From Cellulomonas sp. KRMCY2 (GTDB taxonomy: Bacteria > Actinomycetota > Actinomycetes > Actinomycetales > Cellulomonadaceae), in assembly GCF_000526515.1 (NCBI RefSeq), contig NZ_JAGF01000001.1:3472001-3536000 (forward strand): a stretch of 64,000 bases of DNA, written 5' to 3'. The translations under genes and the position numbers were made by a program. Under the pieces are notes generated by a model that saw only the letters and a list, made by a program, of their open reading frames with translations, was not told the origin of the DNA and ran no database searches. Positions 24,359 to 32,551 of this stretch are shown in pieces (positions within the stretch are counted from its first letter, which is position 1; each line of letters starts with the position of its first letter).

Positions 24359-27259
24359 TCAGCTGCAGCCGCTCGTGCTGCCGCAGCCCTCGCAGACGTG
24401 GCAGGAGCCGGCCGGCCGCATCTTGATCCCGCAGTTCATGCACAGCGGCGCATCCGCCTCACGGCCCTGCTTGAGCTCCATGAGCTCGGCCGAGGAGTGC
24501 ACGGTCAGCGGCGCCGGGCTCGACGCCGCATCGGTCTTCTTCGGTGCGGACGGCGCCGCGGCCGGCCGTTCGGCCGCAACCTTCTCCGTGACCGGCACGG
24601 GCTTCTCGGCAGCTGACTGGTTCAGCGAGTCGAAGTCCTCGTTGTCGTTGTTCTCGTACGAGCCGGTCTCGAGCTGACGGGTGCGCTCCTGGGTGGTGTA
24701 GATCCCCAGCGAGGCGCGGGTCTCGAACGGCAGGTAGTCGAGCGCGAGCCGGCGGAAGATGTAGTCCATGATCGACTGCGCCATCCGGATCTCCGGGTCG
24801 TCGGTCATACCGGCCGGCTCGAACCGCAGGTTGGTGAACTTCTCGACGTAGGTCTGCAGCGGGACGCCGTACTGCAGGCCGATCGAGACGGCGATGGAGA
24901 AGGCGTCCATCACGCCGGCGAGGGTCGAGCCCTGCTTGCCGAGGCGCAGGAAGACCTCGCCGAGACCGTCGTCCGGGTAGGAGCCGGCGGTCAGGTACCC
25001 GTTGGCCCCCGCGACCGTGAACGACGTCGTGACCGACGGGCGCTGCTTGGGCAGCCGGGTGCGCACCGGTCCGGCCACGACCTTGGCGGGTGCCGCGGCA
25101 GCCGCCGTGGCAGCTGCTGTCGACGCCGACGCCGACTTGCCGTCCGAGAGCGGCTGACCGACCTTGCAGTTGTCGCGGTAGATCGCGAGCGCCTTGATGC
25201 CCATCGTCCAGGACTTGAAGTAGATCTCCTCGATCTCCTCGATCGTCGCCGACTCGGGCATGTTGACGGTCTTGGAGATCGCGCCGGAGATGAACGGCTG
25301 GACCGCTGCCATCATGCGCACGTGCCCCATCGGCGAGATCGCACGCTCACCCATGGCGCAGTCGAAGACCTCGTAGTGCTCGGTCTTGAGCCCGGGGGCG
25401 TCCACGACGTGACCGTGCTCGGCGATGTACTCGACGATCGCCTCGATGGTCTCCTCGGTGTACCCCATCCGACGCAGTGCGCGCGGGATCGTCTGGTTGA
25501 CGATCTGCATCGACCCGCCGCCGACGAGCTTCTTGAACTTGACCAGCGAGAAGTCGGGCTCCACCCCGGTGGTGTCGCAGTCCATCATGAAGCCGATGGT
25601 CCCGGTCGGGGCGAGCACGGACGCCTGGGCGTTGCGCCAGCCGCTCGACTCGCCGATCCGGTTGCCTGCGGCCCACACCTTCGTCGCGGCCTTGTGGATG
25701 GCTGCGTCCATCGAGCCGAGCGTCCGGACGTCGTCGTTCGCGGCCGCGTGCTTGCGCATGACCCGCTTGTGGGCGGCCGAGTTCCGCTGGTAGCCCTCGT
25801 AGGGACCGACGACGCCGGCCAGCTCGGCCGACCGCTTGTACGCCGTACCGGTCATCAGGGAGGTGATCGCCGCGGCCAGGGCCCGGCCGCCCTCGGAGTC
25901 GTAGCCGTGTCCGGTGGCCATCAGCAGGGCGCCGAGGTTGGCGTAGCCGATGCCGAGCTGGCGGAACTTGCGCGTGGTGTCGCCGATCGCCTCGGTCGGG
26001 AAGTCCGCGAAGCAGATCGAGATGTCCATGGCCGTGATGACGAGCTCGACGGCGCGCTCGAACTTCTCGACGTCGAAGGTCTCGTCGTCGCGCAGGAACG
26101 TGAGCAGGTTGAGCGACGCCAGGTTGCACGAGGAGTTGTCCAGGTGCATGTACTCGCTGCACGGGTTCGACGCGGTGATCCGGCCGGACTCGGGGCTCGT
26201 GTGCCAGTCGTTGATCGTCGAGTCGTACTGCAGGCCCGGGTCCGCACACTCCCAGGCCGCCGTGGCGATCTTGCGGAACAGGGTCTTGGCGTCGACCGTC
26301 TCGATCACGCTGTTGTCGCTGCGGGCGCGCAGGCCGAAGCTGCCGCCGTCCTCGACGGCCTGCATGAACTCGTCGGTCACCCGCACCGAGTTGTTGGCGT
26401 TCTGGTACTGCACCGAGACGATGTCACGGCCGGACAGGTCCATGTCGAAGCCGGCGTCGCGCAGCGCACGGATCTTGTTCTCCTCGCGCGCCTTGGTCTC
26501 GACGAACTCCTCGATGTCGGGGTGGTCGATGTCGAGCACGACCATCTTCGCGGCACGGCGCGTGGCGCCGCCGGACTTGATGGTCCCGGCGCTCGCATCG
26601 GCCCCACGCATGAAGGAGATCGGGCCGCTGGCCGTGCCGCCGGAGGAGAGCAGCTCCTTGGACGAGCGGATCCGCGAGAGGTTGAGGCCGGCGCCCGAGC
26701 CGCCCTTGAAGATCATTCCCTCTTCGCGGTACCAGTTGAGGATCGACTCCATCGTGTCGTCGACGGCCAGGATGAAGCAGGCGCTGACCTGCTGCGGTGA
26801 CGGCGTGCCGACGTTGAACCAGACCGGGGAGTTGAAGGCGAACACCTGGTGCAGCAGCATCCAGGTCATCTCGTGCTCGAAGATCTCGGCGTCCTCGTCG
26901 GTCGCGAAGTAGCCGTTGTCCCGGCCCGCCTTCGTGTAGGTCAGGACGACCCGGTCGATGAGCTGCTTGAGGCTCCACTCGCGCACGGCCGAGCCCACGG
27001 CGCCGCGGAAGTACTTCGTCGTCACGATCGTGGTGGCGTTCAGCGACCAGGTCGACGGGAACTCGACGCCCTTCTGCTCGAAGATCGTCTCGCCCGACTT
27101 CCAGTTGGTCTGGACGATGTCGCGTCGTTCCCAGGTCACCTGGTCGTAGGGGTGGACACCTTCGGTGCTGAAGACCCGCCCGATGACCAGGCCGTTCTTG
27201 CGACCCTTCGCCGGGCCCCGGGACCCGGACCTGCTGCTGCTCTGCGACGTCTCCGTCAT
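24359..27259 (-). CDS. nrdJ: vitamin B12-dependent class II ribonucleotide reductase
   Basis: A 966-residue enzyme that makes deoxyribonucleotides with adenosylcobalamin as radical source. Seen are NPCSEYMHLDNSSCNLASLNLL near the active site, LAPTGTIGFMMDCDTTGVEPDF and the C-terminal Cys-rich CMNCGIKM and CHVCEGCGSTSGC, which bind zinc and help re-reduce the active site. AAGGAG stands 7 bases before the ATG at 27259, and the preceding open frame is promoter DNA. Upstream lie an NrdR box and five DnaA-box-like motifs. Its neighbours are cobalamin uptake and adenosylation genes. The nrdR gene is not in the window. Confidence 0.96.
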   Translation of the reverse strand: MTETSQSSSRSGSRGPAKGRKNGLVIGRVFSTEGVHPYDQVTWERRDIVQTNWKSGETIFEQKGVEFPSTWSLNATTIVTTKYFRGAVGSAVREWSLKQLIDRVVLTYTKAGRDNGYFATDEDAEIFEHEMTWMLLHQVFAFNSPVWFNVGTPSPQQVSACFILAVDDTMESILNWYREEGMIFKGGSGAGLNLSRIRSSKELLSSGGTASGPISFMRGADASAGTIKSGGATRRAAKMVVLDIDHPDIEEFVETKAREENKIRALRDAGFDMDLSGRDIVSVQYQNANNSVRVTDEFMQAVEDGGSFGLRARSDNSVIETVDAKTLFRKIATAAWECADPGLQYDSTINDWHTSPESGRITASNPCSEYMHLDNSSCNLASLNLLTFLRDDETFDVEKFERAVELVITAMDISICFADFPTEAIGDTTRKFRQLGIGYANLGALLMATGHGYDSEGGRALAAAITSLMTGTAYKRSAELAGVVGPYEGYQRNSAAHKRVMRKHAAANDDVRTLGSMDAAIHKAATKVWAAGNRIGESSGWRNAQASVLAPTGTIGFMMDCDTTGVEPDFSLVKFKKLVGGGSMQIVNQTIPRALRRMGYTEETIEAIVEYIAEHGHVVDAPGLKTEHYEVFDCAMGERAISPMGHVRMMAAVQPFISGAISKTVNMPESATIEEIEEIYFKSWTMGIKALAIYRDNCKVGQPLSDGKSASASTAAATAAAAAPAKVVAGPVRTRLPKQRPSVTTSFTVAGANGYLTAGSYPDDGLGEVFLRLGKQGSTLAGVMDAFSIAVSIGLQYGVPLQTYVEKFTNLRFEPAGMTDDPEIRMAQSIMDYIFRRLALDYLPFETRASLGIYTTQERTRQLETGSYENNDNEDFDSLNQSAAEKPVPVTEKVAAERPAAAPSAPKKTDAASSPAPLTVHSSAELMELKQGREADAPLCMNCGIKMRPAGSCHVCEGCGSTSGCS

Positions 27260-27368
27260 GTCGTGCTCCTTCGGGTTCCCAGGATCGGGGCCGGTCGCGT
27301 TGCCCGGTGCCGTCGTGCCTGTGCGGTCTCTGTCGTCGTGCCTCTGGTCGTGCTTCTGGCCGTACGTC

Positions 27369-27433
27369 TGTGGGTATGCCTGTGCGTAGTGCTGTGGGAA
27401 AGCTGTGGGTAGCGGGCGCATCCCTGTGGATAC
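27369..27433. promoter_or_regulatory. phased array of five TGTGSGTA-like (DnaA-box-like) motifs
   Basis: Motifs at 27369 (TGTGGGTAT), 27381 (TGTGCGTAG), 27393 (TGTGGGAAA), 27404 (TGTGGGTAG) and 27425 (TGTGGATAC) stand 12, 12, 11 and 21 bases apart, roughly on one face of the helix. The last matches the DnaA box complement TGTGGATAA in 8 of 9 positions; the rest are weaker. They lie between the NrdR box and the nrdJ start. DnaA binding is an inference from similarity and from nrd regulation in other bacteria. Confidence 0.5.
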
Positions 27434-27470
27434 CTTCACCACTACCACTGCCCGAACCACAGGCAGGTGA

Positions 27471-27486
27471 CCACTATATGTAGTGC
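27471..27486. promoter_or_regulatory. NrdR box upstream of nrdJ, with degenerate second box
   Basis: CCACTATATGTAGTGC matches the NrdR consensus acaCwAtATaTwGtgt in about 14 of 16 positions. Exactly 32 bases nearer to nrdJ (27439-27454) the half site CCACTA recurs in a degenerate copy; paired boxes three helical turns apart are normal for NrdR. NrdR represses ribonucleotide reductase genes when dATP is high. Confidence 0.75.
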
Positions 27487-27697
27487 CTACGACATTCGCA
27501 CGGCAGGGCTTCGTCCCACGACCGGTCGACGCCCGCGGGCCGGTGGTGAACCCGCAGGTGAGGGCGTCCGGCCGGTCCGCGGAGGCCGATGAACGCGCCT
27601 TCGATGGTCGGCGTGTCGCGTGCCGGGCGCGTCGGGACGGGTTCGGGAGAACCGGGACAGATCGGACCCGGGCTCGCTGCGCGCTCGGCGGAACGGG
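27487..27697. other. intergenic region after the ECF transporter operon
   Basis: Between the ecfS stop and the NrdR box I see no convincing gene. Open frames here have no ribosome binding site and no family character. No clear terminator hairpin was found, so read-through from the transporter operon into nrdJ is possible. Confidence 0.5.
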
Positions 27698-28585
27698 CTA
27701 TGCGGCTGCGCCGCGGCCGGTCCCGTCCCCGGGATCGGCACGGGCGACCGCCGGGGGGCCGAATGCGGCGCGGGTGGCCGTCCGGCGGACGGCGGAGAGC
27801 GCCGGCCGGCCGAGCAGCGCGATCCCGACCGCCGTCGTCACCGCCCGGCCGATGTCCCAGCCGAGCGACGTGGCAGTGCTGTAGAGCACGAACCGGCGCA
27901 GGTTGGTCGTGACCGGGTCGCCTGCGACGAACGAGAGCCCGGACTCCGTGCCGAGCTGGAACGGCCAGAACGAGAGGTTCATGGCCAGGCCGAAGGCGAG
28001 CGCCGCCACCGTGCCGTAACCGGCCAGCACGGCGACCTCCGTCCGGCCGCGTACCCGTCGTGGCAGGAGGCCGGCCCCGAGACCGATCCAGGAGGCTGCC
28101 AGCATCTGGAACGGCATCCACGGCCCGACGCCGCCGGTCAGCAGCGCCGAGGCGAAGATCGTCGTCGAGCCCAGGGCGAAGCCGAACCCTGGTCCGAAGA
28201 CGCGGCCGCCGATCACGATCACCACGAACACGAGCTCGACACCGGCGGTGCCGGCGGAGAGCGGTCGCAGGACGGCTCCGACCGCGGAGAGCAGGCCGAG
28301 CACGGCGATCGCCTTGACGTCGATGCCGCCGTCACCGAGCGCGACGAGGACGACGCCGAGGACCGCGACGAGCACGCCCGCGAGCACCAGCGGCGCATCC
28401 GTGCCGTGCTCGAGGCCGCTGCCCGGCCTGATCACCAGCGGCCAGCCGAAGGCGACGAGCCCAGCCGCCGTCGCCAGCGCGAGGGCCATCACGGTGCGGG
28501 ATCGCAGGGGGAGCGCATCGACGTCGCGGGCAGGTCCCGGCCCACCGGCCGGGACCGTCCGGGCCGGTGTCGTGCGGGCGGTCAT
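27698..28585 (-). CDS. ECF transporter S component (probable cobalamin)
   Basis: A 295-residue protein with a charged N-terminal tail and six to seven membrane segments, typical of substrate-binding S components. Its ATG overlaps the stop of the ATPase gene (ATGA), and it is the last gene of an operon with EcfT and a fused ATPase. The operon begins with a cobalamin riboswitch, and B12-related genes lie on both sides, so the likely substrate is cobalamin or a corrinoid. Sequence alone does not fix the substrate. Confidence 0.83.
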   Translation of the reverse strand: MTARTTPARTVPAGGPGPARDVDALPLRSRTVMALALATAAGLVAFGWPLVIRPGSGLEHGTDAPLVLAGVLVAVLGVVLVALGDGGIDVKAIAVLGLLSAVGAVLRPLSAGTAGVELVFVVIVIGGRVFGPGFGFALGSTTIFASALLTGGVGPWMPFQMLAASWIGLGAGLLPRRVRGRTEVAVLAGYGTVAALAFGLAMNLSFWPFQLGTESGLSFVAGDPVTTNLRRFVLYSTATSLGWDIGRAVTTAVGIALLGRPALSAVRRTATRAAFGPPAVARADPGDGTGRGAAA

Positions 28586-30324
28586 GCGGGCACCGTCAGC
28601 GCCGCGCGCACCGCGGCGACGGTCAGCAGCTCGAGGGGGTGCAGGATCTTGGCCACCTGCGGCGCGAACGTCGGCGAGGCCACGAGCACCTCGGCCGCGC
28701 TGCCGTCGGCGACGACCTCACCCTCGGCCATCACGACCACGCGTCGGGCGCAGTCGGCGACGAACTCGACGTCGTGGCTCGAGAGCAGCACCGCGCCCCC
28801 CGCGGCGGCGTGCCGGTTCAGTGCCGCGGCGAGCAGGCGTTTGGTCGCGTAGTCCAGCCCTCGTGTCGGCTCGTCGAGCAGCAGGACCCGCGGCCGTGCG
28901 GCGAGCTGGATGGCCAGGACGAGATCGAGCCGCTGACCTTCCGACAGGTCCCTGGGGTGGGTTGTGCCGGGCAGCTCCGGCGCGAGGCCCGTGAGACCGG
29001 CCAGGATCGCCCGGGTGGTGCCCGCGGCGGCGTCCGCCTGGACGTCGGCGGCGGCGCACTCGGCGGCGACCGTGTCGAGGTAGAGCAGGTCCTGGGGGTT
29101 CTGGGGCACCAGGGCCACGAGCCGTCTGGCGTCGTGCGGGCGCAGGGTCGCCGGGTCGGCGGCTGCGGCACGTCGGGCCGGTGACCCGCCGGGCGCTGCC
29201 GGACCGACGTCGGACGGTGCGTCGGTCGCCACCTGGACGCTGCCCGCGCTACGCGGTCCGGACCCCTGCAGGGCCCAGAGCAGCGAGGACTTGCCGGCGC
29301 CGTTGCGGCCCATCAGGGCGACCACCTCGCCGGCATCCAGGCGGAGGTCGACGCCGCGCACCGCTCGCGTCCTGCCGTAGCGGACCTGCAGGCCACGGGC
29401 TGCCAGCAGCATCGGCCGAGAGTCCTGCAGGCGCTCGGCAGCGGGCCGACCGGTGCTCCGAGGGGCGCCCGTCACTGGGTCGTCGACCGAACCGACCGAC
29501 CGCGCCGCGGCCTCGCTCAGGCGGGTGCGCAACGGCGCGGCGCGCCGCCTGGCGTCCCGGACCGACAACGGGACGGGCTGCCAGCCGGCAAGTCGACCCA
29601 GCTCGATGATCGGGGGAGCCACGACCGAGCCGGCCAGCACGTCGGCCGGCAGCCCGTCGGTGACCGTGCCGTCGGCCGCCACGGCGATCACCCGGTCCGC
29701 GTACTGCACGACCCGCTCGAGCCTGTGCTCGGCCAGCAGGACCGTCATCCCGAGGTCGTGCACGAGCCGGGTCAGCGCGGCCAGGACGTCCTCCGCGGCC
29801 GATGGGTCGAGGGCGGAGGTCGGCTCGTCGAGGACCAGGATGCGCGGGTGGCTGGTCAGGACGGCGCCGATCGCCACCCGCTGCTGCTCACCGCCGGACA
29901 GGTCCGCGAGCGGGCGGGTGCGGAGCCTGGCCAGGCCGAGCAGGTCCAGCACCTCTTCGACCCGCTGACGCATGACGGTCGGCGGGATCCCGAGCTGCTC
30001 CATGCCGTAGGCGAGCTCCTCCTCGACCGTGTCGGTGACGAATCCCGCGGTGGGGTCCTGGACGACCACCCCGACGACATCGGCCAGGTCCCGCGGCGGG
30101 TGGTCGCGCGTGTCGCGCCCGTCGACCACGACCCGGCCCAGGAGCAGCCCGCCGGTGAAGTGCGGCACCAGACCGCAGACGGCCCGCAGGAAGGTCGACT
30201 TCCCGGCGCCGGTCGGCCCGACCACGAGGCAGAGCTCGCCCTCCGGGACGCGCACCGACACGTCCCGCAGAGCGGGGGCGGACGCGCCGGGGTAGGTCAC
30301 TGTCACCTGGTCGAAGACGATCAC
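28582..30324 (-). CDS. ECF transporter ATP-binding protein, two fused ATPase domains
   Basis: A 580-residue fusion of EcfA and EcfA'. Domain 1 has Walker A GPTGAGKST, signature LSGGEQQR and Walker B ILVLDEPTS. Domain 2 (from about residue 290) has GRNGAGKSS, LSEGQRLD and VLLLDEPTR. It powers the transporter from the cytoplasmic side. The GTG at 30324 overlaps the stop of the EcfT gene (GTGA) and has GGAGG upstream. The second domain carries a Pro/Ala-rich insert after its Walker A region. Confidence 0.92.
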   Translation of the reverse strand: MIVFDQVTVTYPGASAPALRDVSVRVPEGELCLVVGPTGAGKSTFLRAVCGLVPHFTGGLLLGRVVVDGRDTRDHPPRDLADVVGVVVQDPTAGFVTDTVEEELAYGMEQLGIPPTVMRQRVEEVLDLLGLARLRTRPLADLSGGEQQRVAIGAVLTSHPRILVLDEPTSALDPSAAEDVLAALTRLVHDLGMTVLLAEHRLERVVQYADRVIAVAADGTVTDGLPADVLAGSVVAPPIIELGRLAGWQPVPLSVRDARRRAAPLRTRLSEAAARSVGSVDDPVTGAPRSTGRPAAERLQDSRPMLLAARGLQVRYGRTRAVRGVDLRLDAGEVVALMGRNGAGKSSLLWALQGSGPRSAGSVQVATDAPSDVGPAAPGGSPARRAAAADPATLRPHDARRLVALVPQNPQDLLYLDTVAAECAAADVQADAAAGTTRAILAGLTGLAPELPGTTHPRDLSEGQRLDLVLAIQLAARPRVLLLDEPTRGLDYATKRLLAAALNRHAAAGGAVLLSSHDVEFVADCARRVVVMAEGEVVADGSAAEVLVASPTFAPQVAKILHPLELLTVAAVRAALTVPA

Positions 30325-31400
30325 CGGACCACCTCCGGGCGCCGGGCCGCGGGGCGACGGCTCCCGTGACGAGCGGGCCCGAAGGCCGGGGCCGCGGCGA
30401 GCAGCGCGCAGCCCGCGGCGACCGGCGGCAGCGACGGCCAACCCAGCGGGCTGACCGACGGGTCGAGGGCGGCCGGGTCGGTGGCCGTCGCGAGCACGAG
30501 GAGTCCGGCTGCCAGGACGCCGCACGCGGCGACCGCCGTCTCCGGCAGACCCCACCGATCGGGTCGGTACCTGGTCCGGCGGACCCGCCGTCCGGCCAGG
30601 ACCGAGCCGACGACGGCCGCGCCGGCGCCCACGACCAGCACCGGCACGCCGAGCCACGCCGGCGACGTCCCGTCGAGCAGGCCGTAGGTGCCGAGGGCAG
30701 CGGCGAGCAGCGCGAGCAGGAGCAGCCCCGCCACGCCCCGGTCCGTACGGCCCGGCAGGGCGCGGGCGTAGCCGCGCGAGTCCATCGACGCCGCGAGGGC
30801 GAGCGAACGGTCGAGGGCGTCGGTCAGGACGGGCACGGCCGTGGACAGGACCGCCCGCACACCGTGCCCGTCCTGGCCCCGGAGTCGCTGAGCTCGTCGT
30901 ACCCCGCCGGCCGACGTGACCAGCTGCGGGGTCACGCTCACGGCGATGACGACAGCCGTGCCGAGCTGGTGCAGCGCGGCGGGCAGCGACCGCAGGGCAC
31001 GACGCGGGTTGGCGAGGGCGTTCGCGGCGCCGAAGCACACCACGAGCGTCGCGAGGCGCAGCCCGCCGTAGACGGCGATGAGCAGGCCGGTCAGGGTGAT
31101 CGGACCGAAGAGCTCGACACCGACGGCCCAGTCGGGCAGCGCGACCCGCGGCACCTCGACGAGCACCGGGCCCGGTGTCTTGATCCCGACGACGACGTAG
31201 AAGAGCACGCGGGCGGCGACGATGAACCCACCGAGGACGAGGTAGCCACCGAACGCCCGAGCCCACGGGACGTCGTCGCGGCGTGCCACGACGACCAGGA
31301 CGACGGCGGACAGGACGAGGCCGATCACCAGCGGGTTGGTCGTGCGCGTCGTGGCCACGGCGAGGCCGATGGCCCAGACCCACCACGCCAGCGGATGCAT
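30321..31400 (-). CDS. ECF transporter transmembrane component EcfT (CbiQ-like)
   Basis: About 359 residues with membrane segments in both halves and the coupling-helix motif ALAASMDSRGYARAL near residue 205, typical of EcfT. It links the S component to the ATPases. The ATG at 31400 (MHPLAWWVWAIG) was preferred over the ATG at 31442 because it directly begins the first membrane region. The gene overlaps the ATPase gene by four bases. Confidence 0.88.
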   Translation of the reverse strand: MHPLAWWVWAIGLAVATTRTTNPLVIGLVLSAVVLVVVARRDDVPWARAFGGYLVLGGFIVAARVLFYVVVGIKTPGPVLVEVPRVALPDWAVGVELFGPITLTGLLIAVYGGLRLATLVVCFGAANALANPRRALRSLPAALHQLGTAVVIAVSVTPQLVTSAGGVRRAQRLRGQDGHGVRAVLSTAVPVLTDALDRSLALAASMDSRGYARALPGRTDRGVAGLLLLALLAAALGTYGLLDGTSPAWLGVPVLVVGAGAAVVGSVLAGRRVRRTRYRPDRWGLPETAVAACGVLAAGLLVLATATDPAALDPSVSPLGWPSLPPVAAGCALLAAAPAFGPARHGSRRPAARRPEVVR

Positions 31401-31473
31401 CGTCGCCCGCCCTCTCGTCTCGTTCTCGTCCCGGACCGTCACGGATCGTCCCGGTGGCTACCGGGGTCGGCGC

Positions 31474-32166
31474 TCAGTCCTGTCCGGGCGGACCGAAGCT
31501 GTTCAAGCGGCGGCGACCGACCAGGACGGCGGCAGCAGCCAGGACGGCGAGCAGACCGAGACCACCGAGCACGGCCGGGGACGGGCCGGCGTCGGCCGGC
31601 TCGGCTGCGTCGGTGGCGGCCGAGCCGTCCTCGGCCTGGTCGGTCTCGGCTGCCTCGTCGGACCCGGCCGTCGCCGCGGACCCGGCGGCAGCGATGACGG
31701 CGGCCGGCTCGACCGTCGGACCGGCCGTACCGTCGCTGTAGCGCCAGCCCTCGAGGTGCCCGGCCACGGGGACAGCTACGTCGGAACCCTCCAGGTAGGA
31801 CTCCCACTGACCGTCCGGCGCAGCGAACCAGTACGACCAGAACGAGCCCTCGAAGGTCTCCGGGCACGGGTCGGGGGCGCCGTCGATCGCGCAGATCATC
31901 GACGCGGCGTCCCTGGTCTCGGTGAAGCCGGCGGCCTGCAGTGCCTCGGTGCCGGTGGCGGCATCGAGCGCGCAACCGACCTCGACCGCACCCCCGAGGT
32001 CGGTCAGGTCCACGACGACAGTGACGCCCTGCGGGTCGGTGCACGCCCCGCTCGGGTCGGCCGTCGACGGGACAGCGGCCTGGGCCGCAGTGGGGAGGGT
32101 GAGCAGGACGACGGCCAGCAGTCCGGACGCCGCGCGGCGCGCGCGGGGTGCGTGGGATGTGAGCAC
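31474..32166 (-). CDS. cell-surface protein of the B12 operon, possible DUF4430/transcobalamin-like domain
   Basis: A 230-residue protein with a signal peptide (about 1-31, cut near AQAAVP), an outer domain with four cysteines (about 32-150), an Ala/Asp/Glu-rich linker and a C-terminal membrane anchor followed by RRRRL. The domain ends FWSYWFAAPDGQWESYLEG, which recalls DUF4430/transcobalamin C-terminal-like domains. First gene after the cobalamin riboswitch and before EcfT, so it may present cobalamin to the transporter. The GTG at 32166 has AGAGG upstream. The domain call is my reading, not proved. Confidence 0.78.
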   Translation of the reverse strand: MLTSHAPRARRAASGLLAVVLLTLPTAAQAAVPSTADPSGACTDPQGVTVVVDLTDLGGAVEVGCALDAATGTEALQAAGFTETRDAASMICAIDGAPDPCPETFEGSFWSYWFAAPDGQWESYLEGSDVAVPVAGHLEGWRYSDGTAGPTVEPAAVIAAAGSAATAGSDEAAETDQAEDGSAATDAAEPADAGPSPAVLGGLGLLAVLAAAAVLVGRRRLNSFGPPGQD

Positions 32167-32229
32167 AGGTGCCTCTTTCTGAGCGGTCCGCGACGGACCC
32201 GGCACCCGTGCACGTCCCGCCTCGGGCCC

Positions 32230-32267
32230 GGAGCCCGACCGCGGGTCGTTGCGACGACCCGGGCTCC
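32230..32267 (-). promoter_or_regulatory. expression-platform hairpin of the cobalamin riboswitch
   Basis: GGAGCCC pairs with GGGCTCC, and inside it GGGTCGT pairs with ACGACCC around TGCG. The hairpin lies between the aptamer and the start of the surface protein gene, 63 bases from the GTG. It could act as a terminator, or be part of a switch hiding the ribosome binding site. No U-tract is seen. Confidence 0.6.
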
Positions 32268-32289
32268 GCCCCGTATGCCTCGACGGTGG

Positions 32290-32440
32290 GAGCCTCTCGC
32301 CCGGCGTCAGGTGCTCCGGCTCGTCGGACGGTGGACCGTCCGACCTACGGTTGCGGGTCAGCGCCGGAGTCGGACCGGCTTCCCCTGGCTGCAGGACGTG
32401 TGTGAAGAGGTGCCACCTCTCGGTGGCGTGCTCACGCTAC
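32290..32440 (-). ncRNA. cobalamin riboswitch aptamer
   Basis: Read on the minus strand, the region has the conserved core GGGAAGCCGG, TCCGACTCCGGC and GCTGACCCGCAACCGT (ending near 32347). Next come a stem CGGACG/CGTCCG and the B12 box GAGCCGGAGCACCTGAC near 32306-32322. A small hairpin GCCACC/GGTGGC at the 5' end fits a peripheral helix. Binding of adenosylcobalamin normally switches downstream transport genes off. The outer limits are approximate. It lies upstream of the surface protein and ECF operon. Confidence 0.87.
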
Positions 32441-32488
32441 TACCTGATCGTGGTGTGCGGCACCAGGGGTAGGGTCCGGTTCCGGTCA

Positions 32489-32533
32489 GGGAACGTTCCC
32501 CGGCAACCCCGGCAACCCCGGCAACGCCGGCGA
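32489..32533. repeat. 12-base palindrome and 9-base tandem repeat upstream of pduO
   Basis: GGGAACGTTCCC (32489-32500) is a perfect palindrome. It is followed by three CCCCGGCAA-type units and a diverged fourth, ending 8 bases before the ribosome binding site AGGAGG. The palindrome may be an operator of the adenosyltransferase gene; no regulator is identified. Confidence 0.65.
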
Positions 32534-32551
32534 CGTGGACAGGAGGCGGCT

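Noticed and set aside
24377-24440. C-terminal Cys-rich segment as a separate small zinc protein
   Set aside because: It is in frame with nrdJ and is the normal C-terminal cysteine module of this enzyme.
27260-27486. A second cobalamin riboswitch in front of nrdJ
   Set aside because: I looked for the B12 box and the CCGCAAC core on the minus strand and found neither; the region is explained by NrdR and DnaA-like motifs.
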